From: Nodosilinea sp. WJT8-NPBG4
GTDB lineage: Bacteria > Cyanobacteriota > Cyanobacteriia > Phormidesmidales > Phormidesmidaceae
Reading direction: 5' to 3'
Assembly (NCBI GenBank): GCA_019359285.1
Contig: JAHHHQ010000077.1
Coordinates: forward strand, 1 to 51,215
Length of the DNA stretch: 51,215 nt
A program made the translations under genes and the position numbers. The notes below the pieces were generated by a model. It did not search any database and had not been told where the DNA came from. It saw nothing but the letters and a program-made list of their open reading frames with translations. Each line of letters starts with the position of its first letter. The stretch's first letter is position 1. Shown piece after piece: positions 9,005 through 17,642 of the stretch.

Positions 9005-9482
9005 GATTAGGAATGTGCCACAGATAAAGCACCGACTCTTCTTCCGATTGTTGTAAGTGCAGGGTGCGGTGGGGTGCCCAGTCGCCCATATCAAACATGT
9101 GGGTGATGATGCGGCTGCCAGGTCGCAGCTGGGCCTGGAGCCGAGGCCGCAGGCGCAGGTTGAGATGAGGCAGTAGATAGATGAACACCACCGTGGCGTT
9201 GCGGAGATCGGTTTCAAACAGGTTTTCCTGCCGAAAGGTGAGGCGATCGCCTACTCCCTCTTGCTCAGCCCTAGCCTGAGCCTGTTGCAGCAAGGCCGCG
9301 TCCACATCGACCCCAACTCCCCGAACGCCGTAGTCTACAGCAGCCCGAATTAGCAGCCGCCCGTCGCCACAGCCCAAGTCGTAGACTACATCGTTGGGGC
9401 TCAGATCGGCTAGGCTGAGCATGGCCACCATGGCATCACCGGGGGTGGGTATAAAACCAATGTCGGGGCGGGACGCTGGCAT
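8988..9482 (-). CDS. Small SAM-dependent methyltransferase
   Basis: The 164-residue protein is a compact class I methyltransferase. Motif I is VVYDLGCGDGRLLIRAA at about residue 33, followed by GVGVDVDAALLQQA and then ENLFETDLRNATVVFIYLLP. It resembles small cyanobacterial methyltransferases of the DOT1-like or protein-lysine type, but the substrate is not evident. Its start codon overlaps the stop of pyrE by one base (TAATG at 9480-9484), so translation is likely coupled and the two form an operon. The biological link to pyrimidine synthesis is not obvious. Confidence 0.85.
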   Translation of the reverse strand: MPASRPDIGFIPTPGDAMVAMLSLADLSPNDVVYDLGCGDGRLLIRAAVDYGVRGVGVDVDAALLQQAQARAEQEGVGDRLTFRQENLFETDLRNATVVFIYLLPHLNLRLRPRLQAQLRPGSRIITHMFDMGDWAPHRTLHLQQSEEESVLYLWHIPNQKAPE

Positions 9483-10105
9483 TAGGCAGGGTTGAGGGTG
9501 GCCCAGTGGGTCTCGATATCCTGGATGGTGAACAGAGCCTTGAAGGGTAGACCGTGGCTCTGATAAAGTTCGGCACCGCCCTGCTGGCGATCGACTAGGG
9601 CAAGAATCTGGTTAACTTGGTACCCAGCTGCCTGGAGGCGATCGACGGCTTTAAGGGCTGATTGGCCCGTGGTAACGACGTCTTCGAGCACGGTGACAGG
9701 GCTGCCTGAGGGTAGCTCAAGCCCTTCAATATAGGCGCGGGTGCCGTGGCCCTTGGCCTCTTTGCGAATGATCAGCGGGAAGAGGGTGCGTTGTCTATCG
9801 CCATAAACGCCCACCAGACTCACCGCCGTGACCAGGGGATCGGCGCCTAAGGTGAGCCCAGCCACTGCTACGGTTTCCGGCGGTACGAGGTCGAGCAGGA
9901 GGCGACCGACCATCAGTGCCCCCTGGGGGTGCAGCGTCACCAGCTTGCCGTTGATGTAATAGGTGCTGCGCTGGCCTGAGCTGAGCACGAAGTCCCCCTC
10001 TTGGTAGGCACCCCGGCAAAATAGGTCGAGCAGGGGCGATCGCAGCTCATCGGTCTTGAGGCTGAGCAGGGTGGCGACGGGCACATCAATCAAAAGCTGA
10101 TCCAT
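9482..10105 (-). CDS. pyrE: Orotate phosphoribosyltransferase
   Basis: PyrE converts orotate and PRPP to orotidine 5'-phosphate in UMP synthesis. The 207-residue product contains the FVLSSGQRSTYYINGK entry motif, GLTLGADPLVTAVS, the flexible loop IIRKEAKGHGT, and the PRPP-binding motif VTVLEDVVTTGQSALKAV. Length is normal. The methyltransferase gene follows with a one-base overlap. The 184 bases upstream of the start are gene-free up to the divergent secreted protein gene. Confidence 0.95.
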   Translation of the reverse strand: MDQLLIDVPVATLLSLKTDELRSPLLDLFCRGAYQEGDFVLSSGQRSTYYINGKLVTLHPQGALMVGRLLLDLVPPETVAVAGLTLGADPLVTAVSLVGVYGDRQRTLFPLIIRKEAKGHGTRAYIEGLELPSGSPVTVLEDVVTTGQSALKAVDRLQAAGYQVNQILALVDRQQGGAELYQSHGLPFKALFTIQDIETHWATLNPA

Positions 10106-10289
10106 GGGTGAGTAATTCCTTTAAAAATGCTCCGGTTTTTTGCGATCGCGCTATAAAGGACATGCACTGGGTGATCGGTGCGGCTAAGTTTCGCGTGATC
10201 GCAGGGCCTTGGGGCTCTAGATAGTGCGAGGCTTGGGGTTTGAGCACCACCAGAATCGCATCAATCCAACGAGTTGAGGAGGCTTGGCC

Positions 10290-10685
10290 ATGGGCATTCA
10301 ATTAAATCATATTTCTGGGCTGACGCTGGCGCTGCTAGCCGCCGCCGTTGTTGTGGCTCCGGCAGGGCAGAGCCAAGAGACCCCCCAAACCATTCCCGAG
10401 GCGATGGACGAGCTGACCACAACCTACTCTGGCGATTACTTCAGAAATCGAGGCATCACCCGTCAGGCCAAGCGTCTGTTTGGCCTCGACTTTCCCGATC
10501 GATCCCTCGACTGGGATGGTGATGCTACAGCGGCGGCGGTGAGAGATATTTTGCTGCTGCAAAACACCTCTGATCCCACCATTCGAGTGCCTGACTTGGC
10601 GAGCCCCTACACCACGACTCTGCTCACTCAGCCCAGCAGCAGTGTGCCCTACGTCGGGTCTGAGTTCATTTTTGAGGATTTTTAA
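10290..10685 (+). CDS. Small secreted protein of unknown function
   Basis: I do not recognise this 131-residue protein. It begins with a clear signal peptide (hydrophobic run LTLALLAAAVVVAPAGQSQ) and the mature part is about 100 residues, mildly acidic, with a DYFRNRGITRQAKRLFGLDFPD stretch that looks conserved. The ATG at 10290 is preceded by an excellent ribosome-binding site (GAGGAGG, 10276-10282). A TTG at 10284 is in frame but does not fit the spacing. A periplasmic location is inferred. Confidence 0.65.
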   Translation: MGIQLNHISGLTLALLAAAVVVAPAGQSQETPQTIPEAMDELTTTYSGDYFRNRGITRQAKRLFGLDFPDRSLDWDGDATAAAVRDILLLQNTSDPTIRVPDLASPYTTTLLTQPSSSVPYVGSEFIFEDF

Positions 10686-10763
10686 CCGCTGAGCGGGCAT
10701 TTCCCCGCTAGGCAGGTTTGGCGTCTAACCGCCCTAGAAGGGTGCTCTGATAATGAGTGCTAA

Positions 10764-10836
10764 TCCAGGGTGCAGGAGTTGAACCTGCCTAACGCGAATT
10801 ATGAGTTCGCTGCCTAATCCGCTCGGCCAACCCTGG
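10764..10836 (-). tRNA. tRNA with CAU anticodon (Met, or Ile2 after lysidine modification)
   Basis: On the minus strand 73 bases fold as a standard cloverleaf. The acceptor stem CCAGGGT pairs with ACCCTGG, with discriminator A. The anticodon stem GCGAA/TTCGC holds the loop CTCATAA (anticodon CAT), and the T-arm is GCAGG-TTCAACT-CCTGC. The variable loop is five bases and CCA is not encoded. The D-arm TGGCCGAGCGGATTAGGC resembles that of plastid trnI-CAU more than initiator tRNA, and the strong C1-G72 pair argues against initiator. I lean to tRNA-Ile2, with elongator Met as the alternative. Confidence 0.9.
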
Positions 10837-10910
10837 GATTTATGACCTTACCCAATGGTAAAACATGTCCTATTGTAGGGCTTGAGCCCAAAATCAGATC
10901 TTAAAATTTT

Positions 10911-10933
10911 GTTTGAGGCTCAAACCCTATAAT
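10911..10933 (+). promoter_or_regulatory. Palindromic operator-like site next to a TATAAT box
   Basis: GTTTGAGGCTCAAAC at 10911-10925 is a perfect seven-base inverted repeat around a single G. It lies two bases before a perfect TATAAT (10928-10933), about 75 bases before the next gene. A palindrome in the -35 position of a promoter is the usual place for a repressor site. No -35 box is evident. The factor is unknown. Confidence 0.35.
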
Positions 10934-11008
10934 TGAGGTGCGTCTAAGTCTGTTTCAGACTGAGCTTCATAAAGTATTTTTGTTCTAAGGTTTTACCCTG
11001 CCCCTGCC

Positions 11009-11260
11009 ATGAACCCTGCTGTAGCGTTTACGTTGATCTTGCTCTCGCTGATGCTTGGCTCTGGGGTGGTGAGTGCGTCTTGGGGGTTTACCTTGGGGCG
11101 ACAGGCGCTAACCGGTGTGCGTCAGCCAGAAACTCGACCGACTAGTGGTTCTCCTGTAGCCCGCGAGGCGGGTGCAGCAAGCCACGGAAGTGTGGTTTTA
11201 ATCAACGAGGCTGAGGTTTTGGAGCAGGTAAAGGCTCGCGTTAATGGCGGTGGCCAGTAG
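11009..11260 (+). CDS. Small membrane or secreted protein, unknown
   Basis: This 83-residue protein has one N-terminal hydrophobic segment (VAFTLILLSLMLGSGVVSASWGFTLG) that could be an anchor or an uncleaved signal. A short hydrophilic tail ends with a likely helix (INEAEVLEQVKARV). I do not recognise the family. It lies 17 bases before the CNNM-type gene on the same strand and is probably co-transcribed with it, so it may be an accessory to that membrane protein. That is inference from position only. Confidence 0.6.
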   Translation: MNPAVAFTLILLSLMLGSGVVSASWGFTLGRQALTGVRQPETRPTSGSPVAREAGAASHGSVVLINEAEVLEQVKARVNGGGQ

Positions 11261-11277
11261 CTTTTAGGCGCTGGAGC

Positions 11278-12723
11278 ATGGGCGTTTTACCTCATTTATT
11301 AACCGTCTTTATTCCTGAGCAGCTGCCTGCCGCTGCGATCGCGTCTCGACTGTTGGCGGTGTTGCTGCTGATTAGCATCAACGCCTTTTTTGTAGCGGCA
11401 GAGTTCTCAATGGTGTCGGTGCGGCGATCGCGCATCAGCCAATTGGTCTCCCAGGGAGATGTGCAGGCGAAGACGGTGCAGCAGCTCCAGCGCAGCCTTA
11501 ATCGCCTGCTTTCGACCACCCAGCTGGGCATTACCCTATCGAGTCTGGCTCTGGGGTGGGTGGGCGAAAGCACGATGGCTGTCACCCTCGCCTTTTGGAT
11601 TACTCAAACTCCCCTGAGCGCTGACCAGAGCGAGGCCTTGGCCCACGCACTGGCAATCCCAGCGGCCTTTTTTCTAGTTGCCTATTTGCAAATCGTGTTG
11701 GGAGAGCTCTGTCCCAAGTCGGTGGCGATGCTCTATCCCGAGCAGCTAGCCCGGTTTCTGGGCCCTCCCAGCCTCACCATCGCGCGGTTGTTCAACCCCT
11801 TTATCTGGATCTTGAACCAGTCGACCCGGCTGCTGCTGCGACTGGTCAATATTCAGTACAGCGACCAGGTAACCTATAGCCGCCTCACTCCCGAAGAACT
11901 CCAGCTGATTATTCGCACTACGGCCGAAACTCCAGGCTTAGAGGCCGAAGAGCGCGTGATCCTCAACAACGTGTTTGAGTTTCGCGACGTCACGGCCGGA
12001 GAAATCATGGTGCCCCGCACTCAGATCAATGCCATTCCTCTAGCGGCGACCTTTGGTGAGCTGATCGAGGTGGTAGCTGACACCGAGCATTCTCGTTATC
12101 CGGTGATGGGTGACTCTCTAGACGATATTCAGGGCATGGTTGAGCTGAAGCAGTTTTTGCAGCCCCTGGCCCACCAGCAGATTAACGCTGACACCCTCAT
12201 TCGTCCCTGGGTCAAGCCCGCCCGCTTTGTGCCCGAGTACACCTCCCTGCATGAGTTGCTGGCTACGATGCAGCGCACTGGCGAGGAGTTGGTCGTGGTG
12301 GTCGATGAATTTGGTGGCACTGCTGGTCTGCTCACCCTGCGTGATTTGACTACTGAAATTATTGGCGAAATCCACGAGCCCGACAGTGATACTGAGCAGC
12401 CCGTACAACTGCTCGAAGACCAGTCGTACCGTGTTAAAGCCCACACCGATCTTGAGGAGGTCAACACGCTGCTTAATCTCACGCTGCCCTACTCGGACGA
12501 CTACCAAACCTTGGGAGGGTTTTTGATCTTTCAGATGCAAAAAATTCCCAATGCGGGCGATCGCCTAGTGTTTGCCGATCGCGAATGGGTGGTTTTGTCA
12601 ACCGATGGCCCCCGTCTCGGCGATATTCTGGTGCGATCGCTCGATCTCCCCCCAGCGTCTGGACGCGGGTCTAATGCTTCGACAGCGGCTGCCACCGACT
12701 CCGATGGCTTTCCCCTCAGCTAA
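11278..12723 (+). CDS. CNNM/HlyC-CorC family membrane protein
   Basis: The 481-residue protein has three parts: a DUF21 (CNNM) membrane domain with about four helices (residues about 20-210), a pair of CBS domains (about 230-350, including EIMVPRTQINAI and VVVDEFGGTAGLLTLRDLTTEIIGEI), and a C-terminal CorC_HlyC domain (about 370-455). Proteins of this architecture are linked to magnesium or cobalt export and are often labelled hemolysins without good reason. CBS domains usually sense adenine nucleotides. The ATG at 11278 has GGAG close upstream. It follows the small membrane-protein gene closely. Confidence 0.9.
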   Translation: MGVLPHLLTVFIPEQLPAAAIASRLLAVLLLISINAFFVAAEFSMVSVRRSRISQLVSQGDVQAKTVQQLQRSLNRLLSTTQLGITLSSLALGWVGESTMAVTLAFWITQTPLSADQSEALAHALAIPAAFFLVAYLQIVLGELCPKSVAMLYPEQLARFLGPPSLTIARLFNPFIWILNQSTRLLLRLVNIQYSDQVTYSRLTPEELQLIIRTTAETPGLEAEERVILNNVFEFRDVTAGEIMVPRTQINAIPLAATFGELIEVVADTEHSRYPVMGDSLDDIQGMVELKQFLQPLAHQQINADTLIRPWVKPARFVPEYTSLHELLATMQRTGEELVVVVDEFGGTAGLLTLRDLTTEIIGEIHEPDSDTEQPVQLLEDQSYRVKAHTDLEEVNTLLNLTLPYSDDYQTLGGFLIFQMQKIPNAGDRLVFADREWVVLSTDGPRLGDILVRSLDLPPASGRGSNASTAAATDSDGFPLS

Positions 12724-12862
12724 CCTCACCTAGACAGCTTAAGAACTGCCACAGCTTATTGAGCACCCCGGCTCAGTCTCGGTAAGGTGAAATGGAACAG
12801 CGAGAAAACCAAGAAACGGTCTGCTAGACCGCGATCGCGCTATAAATCCGTGGTTCTCAATC

Positions 12863-12882
12863 AAAGAATGTCGCTATTCTTT
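12863..12882. repeat. Inverted repeat AAAGAAT-N6-ATTCTTT
   Basis: A perfect seven-base inverted repeat with a six-base spacer lies in the 283-base gap before the oxidoreductase gene. It could be a regulator site. There is no T-run to make it a terminator. Nothing else is visible in this gap. Confidence 0.35.
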
Positions 12883-13006
12883 ACAGTGTGAAGCATTGTG
12901 ATAGTATCTGAGTAATTTTACCTGGCCGTCTCAGTTCTCCACTCGCTCTGACGTTCGCACTATATCAACTGTCGGCGTATCTTTGTCTCCTAGAGGAAGG
13001 ACAGGC

Positions 13007-14083
13007 GTGCAAAACCCCATATTGTCATCTGCCTTAGACATGCACCTATCGCGAAATTTGCCCGATCCCATCCGCGTTGGCGTTATTGGTGTAGGTAATA
13101 TGGGCCAGCACCACACTCGCGTGCTGAGCCGCTTCAAAGATGTCGAACTGGTGGGTGTGTCTGATGTCAACGTAGAGCGAGGCCTTGACACCGCTGGCAA
13201 GTATAGAGTGCGGTTTTTTGAAGACTACCAAGAGCTGCTCAAACACGTCGATGCCGTATGCGTAGCAGTACCCACCCGACTGCACCACACCGTGGGTATG
13301 GCCTGCTTGCAGGCCGGGGTTCACGTCTTGATCGAAAAACCCATTGCCGCCAGCATTGCCGAGGCAGAATCGCTGGTGAACGCGGCCGCCGCCGCTAATT
13401 GCATTTTGCAGGTGGGGCACATCGAGCGCTTTAATCCCGCCTTTCAAGAGCTCCATAAGGTACTGAAGACCGAAGAACTGCTGGCCCTAGAGGCTCGTCG
13501 CATGAGCCCTTACTCCCAGCGGGCCAACGACGTGTCGGTGGTGCTTGACCTCATGATCCACGACATCGATCTGCTGCTAGAGTTAGCTGGCTCTACAGTT
13601 TCTACCCTAACCGCCAGCGGCAGTCGCGCCTCTAATTCTGGTTACCTCGACTACGTCACTGCCACCCTGGGCTTTAGCAACGGCATTGTGGCCACGCTGA
13701 CCTCCAGCAAGGTGACCCACCGCAAGATTCGCAGCATTACAGCCCACTGCAAAAACTCCCTGACCGACGCCGACTTTCTCAACAACGAGATTTTGATTCA
13801 CCGGCAAACCACCGCCGACTGCTCCACCGACTACGGCCAGGTGCTCTACCGCCAAGATGGCCTGATTGAAAAGGTCTACACCAGCAATATTGAGCCTCTC
13901 CATGCCGAACTGGAGCACTTTGTGAACTGCGTGCGCGGCGGCGAAAAGCCTTCGGTCGGTGGCGAGCAGGCCCTCAAGGCGCTGCGCCTGGCCAGCTTGA
14001 TTGAACAGATGGCCCTAGACGGCAAGCCCTGGCATCATTTTGACCCCACTGCCCTTGGCAAAGAGCTGACGGTAGCTGTATAG
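13007..14083 (+). CDS. Gfo/Idh/MocA family NAD(P)-dependent oxidoreductase
   Basis: The 358-residue protein has an N-terminal Rossmann fold (RVGVIGVGNMGQHHTRVLSR) and the family motif VLIEKPIAASIAEAE. The catalytic EKP lysine is present, and a histidine-containing DLMIHDIDLLLEL motif lies in the second domain. Such enzymes oxidise or reduce sugars or related compounds; cyanobacterial relatives include inositol dehydrogenase-like and biliverdin-reductase-like proteins. The substrate is not evident. I chose the GTG at 13007 because GAGGAAGG lies six bases upstream. The TTG at 12983 is less likely. Confidence 0.9.
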   Translation: MQNPILSSALDMHLSRNLPDPIRVGVIGVGNMGQHHTRVLSRFKDVELVGVSDVNVERGLDTAGKYRVRFFEDYQELLKHVDAVCVAVPTRLHHTVGMACLQAGVHVLIEKPIAASIAEAESLVNAAAAANCILQVGHIERFNPAFQELHKVLKTEELLALEARRMSPYSQRANDVSVVLDLMIHDIDLLLELAGSTVSTLTASGSRASNSGYLDYVTATLGFSNGIVATLTSSKVTHRKIRSITAHCKNSLTDADFLNNEILIHRQTTADCSTDYGQVLYRQDGLIEKVYTSNIEPLHAELEHFVNCVRGGEKPSVGGEQALKALRLASLIEQMALDGKPWHHFDPTALGKELTVAV

Positions 14084-14100
14084 GTTCTATCGTGATTCAA

Positions 14101-14676
14101 CTAGGGCACTACTTTAATAGGAGTGCCCACTTTGACATGGCTATACAAGGTGTTGATGTCGGCTTCGAGCATGCGCACGCAGCCGTGGGAGGCGGCCTCG
14201 CCGATCAGGGTTTCCTGGTTCGTGCCGTGGATGCCGATGTGATACTGCCCCTCCACCAAGAAGCCAATCCACCGCGAACCGAGGGGATTGCTAGGCCCAG
14301 GGCCAATGGCCTCTTTGGTAATCGGGTGTTGCCACACCGGGTCGGTACGCATGTCACGGATTGCAAATTCACCCACTGGGGTTTCCCAGTCGTCTTTGCC
14401 AATGGCTACCGAAAATTCGCCCCGCACTTCGTCGTTTTGATAGAGGGTGAGCCGCCGCCGACTGAGGCTAATAACCACGCGGGTGTTAGCGGTCATTAGG
14501 GTGTCTGGGGCCTGGGTAATGACGGTGGCGAGCCGCACTAGGCGGGTGCTGGAGAAGGGTTCTTCAAACTGCCAGCGAGAGCTAACCTGGTCTTGCCAGG
14601 CCCCAGCGGCCAGCAGACCCGCTGCGCCGTAGCACAGCACCATGAGACAGTGGTTTAGGGGAGAGGGCGCATCCAT
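14101..14676 (-). CDS. L,D-transpeptidase (YkuD family)
   Basis: This enzyme makes 3-3 cross-links in peptidoglycan or attaches proteins to it. The 191-residue product has an N-terminal hydrophobic anchor (HCLMVLCYGAAGLLAAGAW) and a YkuD domain. The domain begins at VVISLSRRRLTLYQND and ends with the active site HGTNQETLIGEAASHGCVRM; the SHGCVR cysteine is the nucleophile. I chose the ATG at 14676. The frame is open to a GTG at 14724, and that start would add a charged stretch before the anchor. It is convergent with the oxidoreductase and divergent from lipA. Confidence 0.9.
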   Translation of the reverse strand: MDAPSPLNHCLMVLCYGAAGLLAAGAWQDQVSSRWQFEEPFSSTRLVRLATVITQAPDTLMTANTRVVISLSRRRLTLYQNDEVRGEFSVAIGKDDWETPVGEFAIRDMRTDPVWQHPITKEAIGPGPSNPLGSRWIGFLVEGQYHIGIHGTNQETLIGEAASHGCVRMLEADINTLYSHVKVGTPIKVVP

Positions 14677-14806
14677 CGAGTTGGTGTAGTCTCCCGGTAC
14701 TCTTCTCCAGCATAACGCCATCACCTAGGGGCAGAGCGCAGTCCCAACAAGTGATGCTGAGGGTTGATATGATGAAAGCGCAAACACAAGGTCGGGGTTG
14801 GAGACG

Positions 14807-15676
14807 GTGGCGGTAAAACCAGAGTGGCTACGGGTTAAAGCGCCTCAGTGGGAACGGGTGGGCGAGGTCAAGGCAATTTTGCAAGACCTCGGTCTCAACA
14901 CCGTCTGTGAAGAGGCCTCATGCCCCAACATTGGCGAGTGTTTTAAGGCCGGTACGGCCACATTTTTGATTATGGGGCCGGCCTGCACCCGAGCCTGTCC
15001 CTACTGCGACATAGATTTTGAGAAAAAGCCCCAGGCCCTCGACCCTACCGAGCCCCTGCGCCTGGCTGAATCAGTGCGGCGCATGAAACTCAACCATGTG
15101 GTCATCACTTCGGTCAACCGCGACGATCTGGCCGATGGTGGAGCCAGCCAGTTTGTAGCCTGCATCGAGGCGGTCAAGCAGACGACTCCAGACACCACTA
15201 TTGAGGTACTGATCCCCGACCTGTGCGGTAACTGGCAAGCGCTGGGGACGATCTTGGCGTCTCGGCCCCACGTGCTGAACCACAACACTGAGACGGTGCC
15301 TCGACTCTATCGACGAGTGCGGCCCCAAGGGAACTACAGGCGCTCGCTCGAACTGCTGCGCCGCAGCCGTGAGCTGGCCCCCTGGGTCTATACCAAATCG
15401 GGGTTAATGGCGGGTCTGGGCGAAACTGACGCCGAGGTGCAGCAGGTGATGGATGACCTGCGGGCTGTAGACTGCGACATTTTGACCCTGGGGCAGTATC
15501 TCTCGCCGGGGCCAAAGCACCTGCCCGTAGCGGAGTTTGTCACCCCGGCCCAGTTTGACGCCTGGCGACAGGTGGGCGAGACCAAGGGATTTTTGCAGGT
15601 GGTATCATCGCCGCTAACGCGCAGCTCATACCACGCCGAAGACGTACAGCGCCTGATGGCCCAGAACCCCCGTTAG
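14807..15676 (+). CDS. lipA: Lipoyl synthase
   Basis: LipA inserts two sulfurs into octanoyl chains on lipoyl-dependent enzymes. The 289-residue protein has both iron-sulfur motifs: the auxiliary cluster CEEASCPNIGEC and the radical-SAM motif CTRACPYC. It also has the expected HVVITSVNRDDLADGGA stretch and the C-terminal SSPLTRSSYHAE. The GTG at 14807 gives a start of VAVKPEWLRVKAPQ, matching the usual cyanobacterial N-terminus, with GGAG just upstream. The TTG at 14798 is a worse candidate. It appears monocistronic. Confidence 0.95.
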   Translation: MAVKPEWLRVKAPQWERVGEVKAILQDLGLNTVCEEASCPNIGECFKAGTATFLIMGPACTRACPYCDIDFEKKPQALDPTEPLRLAESVRRMKLNHVVITSVNRDDLADGGASQFVACIEAVKQTTPDTTIEVLIPDLCGNWQALGTILASRPHVLNHNTETVPRLYRRVRPQGNYRRSLELLRRSRELAPWVYTKSGLMAGLGETDAEVQQVMDDLRAVDCDILTLGQYLSPGPKHLPVAEFVTPAQFDAWRQVGETKGFLQVVSSPLTRSSYHAEDVQRLMAQNPR

Positions 15677-15826
15677 AGCCTGCGATCGCTGCTGAAATTC
15701 TAGCTTTGCCTGTAGCCCTATACCTGGGCATCTTAGGTGGAATCAATGGAACCGCGAATTCTGTGCTGCCGTCAAGGGGATGGCAGGGTCGTCTATCGCC
15801 GTTAATCATTCACCTCAGGAGTCCCC

Positions 15827-16348
15827 ATGCACCGATGGAAGGTTTTAGTCACCAGGTCGGCGGGCGTTGCCCTACTAGCGGCCGTGGGGGCAGGACTGTT
15901 ACCGGTGGCCATAGTGCCGGCGGCGATCGCCCAACGCCCGCCGGTCACAGTAGCCCAGGCCGATGTGACGATCGCCCAAGAGATTCTGCGCCTGGTCAAC
16001 GTCGAGCGCCAGCGGGTCAATGCGCCGCCTCTGGTGCTCAATGACAAGCTCACCACCGCTGCCCAGCGCCATGCTCAAGATATGGCCACGAGCCGCCGCA
16101 TGAGCCACACCGGATCTGACGGCTCAACTATGCGATCGCGCATTGACACCACCCAGTACAACTGGTCAACCATCGGCGAAAACGTCGCCATGGGGCAGCC
16201 TACCGCCGCTGCCGTTATGGCTGCGTGGATGAGTAGCCCTGGCCACCGCCAGAATATTCTTAATCCTGCCTTTATTGAGCTAGGGGTGGGCTATGCCACG
16301 GGGGCAAATCGCCCCTACTGGGCTCAAGTGTTTGCCAGACCGCGCTAG
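15827..16348 (+). CDS. Secreted CAP (SCP/PR1) domain protein
   Basis: The 173-residue protein has a signal peptide (ending around AIVPAAIAQ) and a bacterial CAP domain from about residue 48: ILRLVNVERQRVNAPPL, KLTTAAQRHAQDMA, SHTGSDGSTMRSRI, IGENVAMG, and WMSSPGHRQNILNPAFIELGVG. The histidines and glutamate of the CAP cavity are present. Bacterial members are extracytoplasmic and their biochemical role is mostly unknown. The start has a ribosome-binding site (CAGGAG) about seven bases upstream. No operon partner is visible. Confidence 0.88.
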   Translation: MHRWKVLVTRSAGVALLAAVGAGLLPVAIVPAAIAQRPPVTVAQADVTIAQEILRLVNVERQRVNAPPLVLNDKLTTAAQRHAQDMATSRRMSHTGSDGSTMRSRIDTTQYNWSTIGENVAMGQPTAAAVMAAWMSSPGHRQNILNPAFIELGVGYATGANRPYWAQVFARPR

Positions 16349-16632
16349 GCCCACCTAAGGAATGTCTTGGAGGGTAGGCTGATCCAGCCTAGACCAGTGG
16401 CAGGGGTGAGTGTTCTAAGCGCAGTAGCATCGCTATCGCTCTGAGTACTCATCCAGCCATAGCCACTTTTGAACAGGCTTTCAACGGTATACCAGGCTAC
16501 AATGTTGCGCCATATGAACAAACGTTAAGGATGCGTAGCAACTGCTTCGCTCCCTTTTGTTGGGGTTGCACTATGTAGTTGGGGTGGTAAGTAGATATCC
16601 TCATTGCCATCCAATTATTGGAGGGCAATTCC

Positions 16633-16875
16633 ATGACCACTACAGCATCTAATTCGACCCTGACTCGGCATTACACCTTAGACGACATTCGCGATGAGGC
16701 TAAGCAGCTTGTAGACTGCGGCAGACTAGATCGCTGTCAGCCCATATGTGCGCTGTGTGGCTACATTGCCGCCCGAGAGTGGCCGTTTATTGAGGCTGAA
16801 TTGGAGAATCACGACTACGGTCTGCGCGATCGCATCGGCGATCTGATCCCCCACGAAACCTGGAGCAATGACTAA
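16633..16875 (+). CDS. DUF4327 family protein
   Basis: This 80-residue protein matches the small cyanobacterial DUF4327 family as I remember it: HYTLDDIRDEAKQLVDCGRL, QPICALCGYIAAREWPFIEAELE, then DYGLRDRIGDLI. Function is unknown. The ATG at 16633 has a GGAGG site at the right distance (16619-16623); the frame is open five codons further. Three cysteines in the centre are noticeable but do not form a recognised metal motif. The gene overlaps the 3' end of the convergent HxlR gene by four bases. Confidence 0.75.
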   Translation: MTTTASNSTLTRHYTLDDIRDEAKQLVDCGRLDRCQPICALCGYIAAREWPFIEAELENHDYGLRDRIGDLIPHETWSND

Positions 16876-17300
16876 CGACCTCTAGAACCATAGAGGGTGG
16901 TAGGGCGCTTCCCAGGGCGATCGCTTCGCGAATCACTGGGGCTATGCACTAGCCAATGCTCACCCACCTGGTTAAGGGCTGCCATGATGGGCTGCACTTC
17001 TTGCCCTTTAGGGGTGAGTGAGTACTCAACCCGTGGAGGAACTTCAGGAAATACCGTTCGCTTGACCAAACCGTAGCTTTCTAGCTCTCGCAGTCGAGCA
17101 GTGAGGGTTTTGGTGCTAATGCCAGGCAGGGCCGACAAAAACTCATTGGTGCGGCGGCTGCCTTGAAACAGCTCTTGCAGGATGAGAATGGCCCACTTGC
17201 CGCCAATATATGACAACACCAGATGAACCGGACAATCGAGCTTCGTACCGTTAAATGTGTGAGGCATAGGCATCACTCCGGTATGGGTGTCATTTTCCAT
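16872..17300 (-). CDS. HxlR family transcriptional regulator
   Basis: The 142-residue protein has the HxlR-type winged helix: a conserved early cysteine (LDCPVHLVLSYIGGKWAILILQEL), then GSRRTNEFLSALPGISTKTLTARLRELESYGLVKRTVFPEVPPRVEYSLTPKG. The cysteine in this position serves as a redox or electrophile sensor in some relatives. No target gene adjoins it except rlmB about 340 bases upstream on the other strand. Length is slightly above the family mean because of a short N-terminal tail. Confidence 0.9.
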   Translation of the reverse strand: MENDTHTGVMPMPHTFNGTKLDCPVHLVLSYIGGKWAILILQELFQGSRRTNEFLSALPGISTKTLTARLRELESYGLVKRTVFPEVPPRVEYSLTPKGQEVQPIMAALNQVGEHWLVHSPSDSRSDRPGKRPTTLYGSRGR

Positions 17301-17642
17301 TGTGAAGGATTATTTTGGGGACGTTGGTTACTCTGGCACCGAATCTAGAGAATTTAAGCTTCTTTTTAGATCGATCCCCAAAACTCTTAGGCTGGGGCTG
17401 CCATGAACCGCCGAGGACTTAGGCTAAAGGAGTCCGACTACACCTGCTGGTGGAAAAGTAGCCAGGCTCTTGATCAATAGCAGTCTGAGGGGTTGGGGCT
17501 TTTGTCACTCTTGCGTTGCCCGCCCAGATCAGTACTTAGGCAGTCGGCCTGCAAAAAACAGGAATGATAGGGTAGTCGTACGCCGTGCTAGCCTAGGCTT
17601 TCTGCTTAATTTTTTGGTTTTTAACTCCTACCAGGTGTGGCC
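17301..17642. other. Gene-free divergent intergenic region
   Basis: This 342-base stretch separates the HxlR gene and rlmB. It holds a nine-base inverted repeat TTTTGGGGA (17313-17321) and TCCCCAAAA (17375-17383), far apart. The 25-codon frame from 17403 has no support. I see no RNA gene. Promoters for both flanking genes must lie here. Confidence 0.5.

Noticed and set aside
16349..16632. Possible small RNA or gene between the CAP protein and DUF4327 genes
   Set aside because: No stable hairpin with a T-run and no frame with a start site could be seen.
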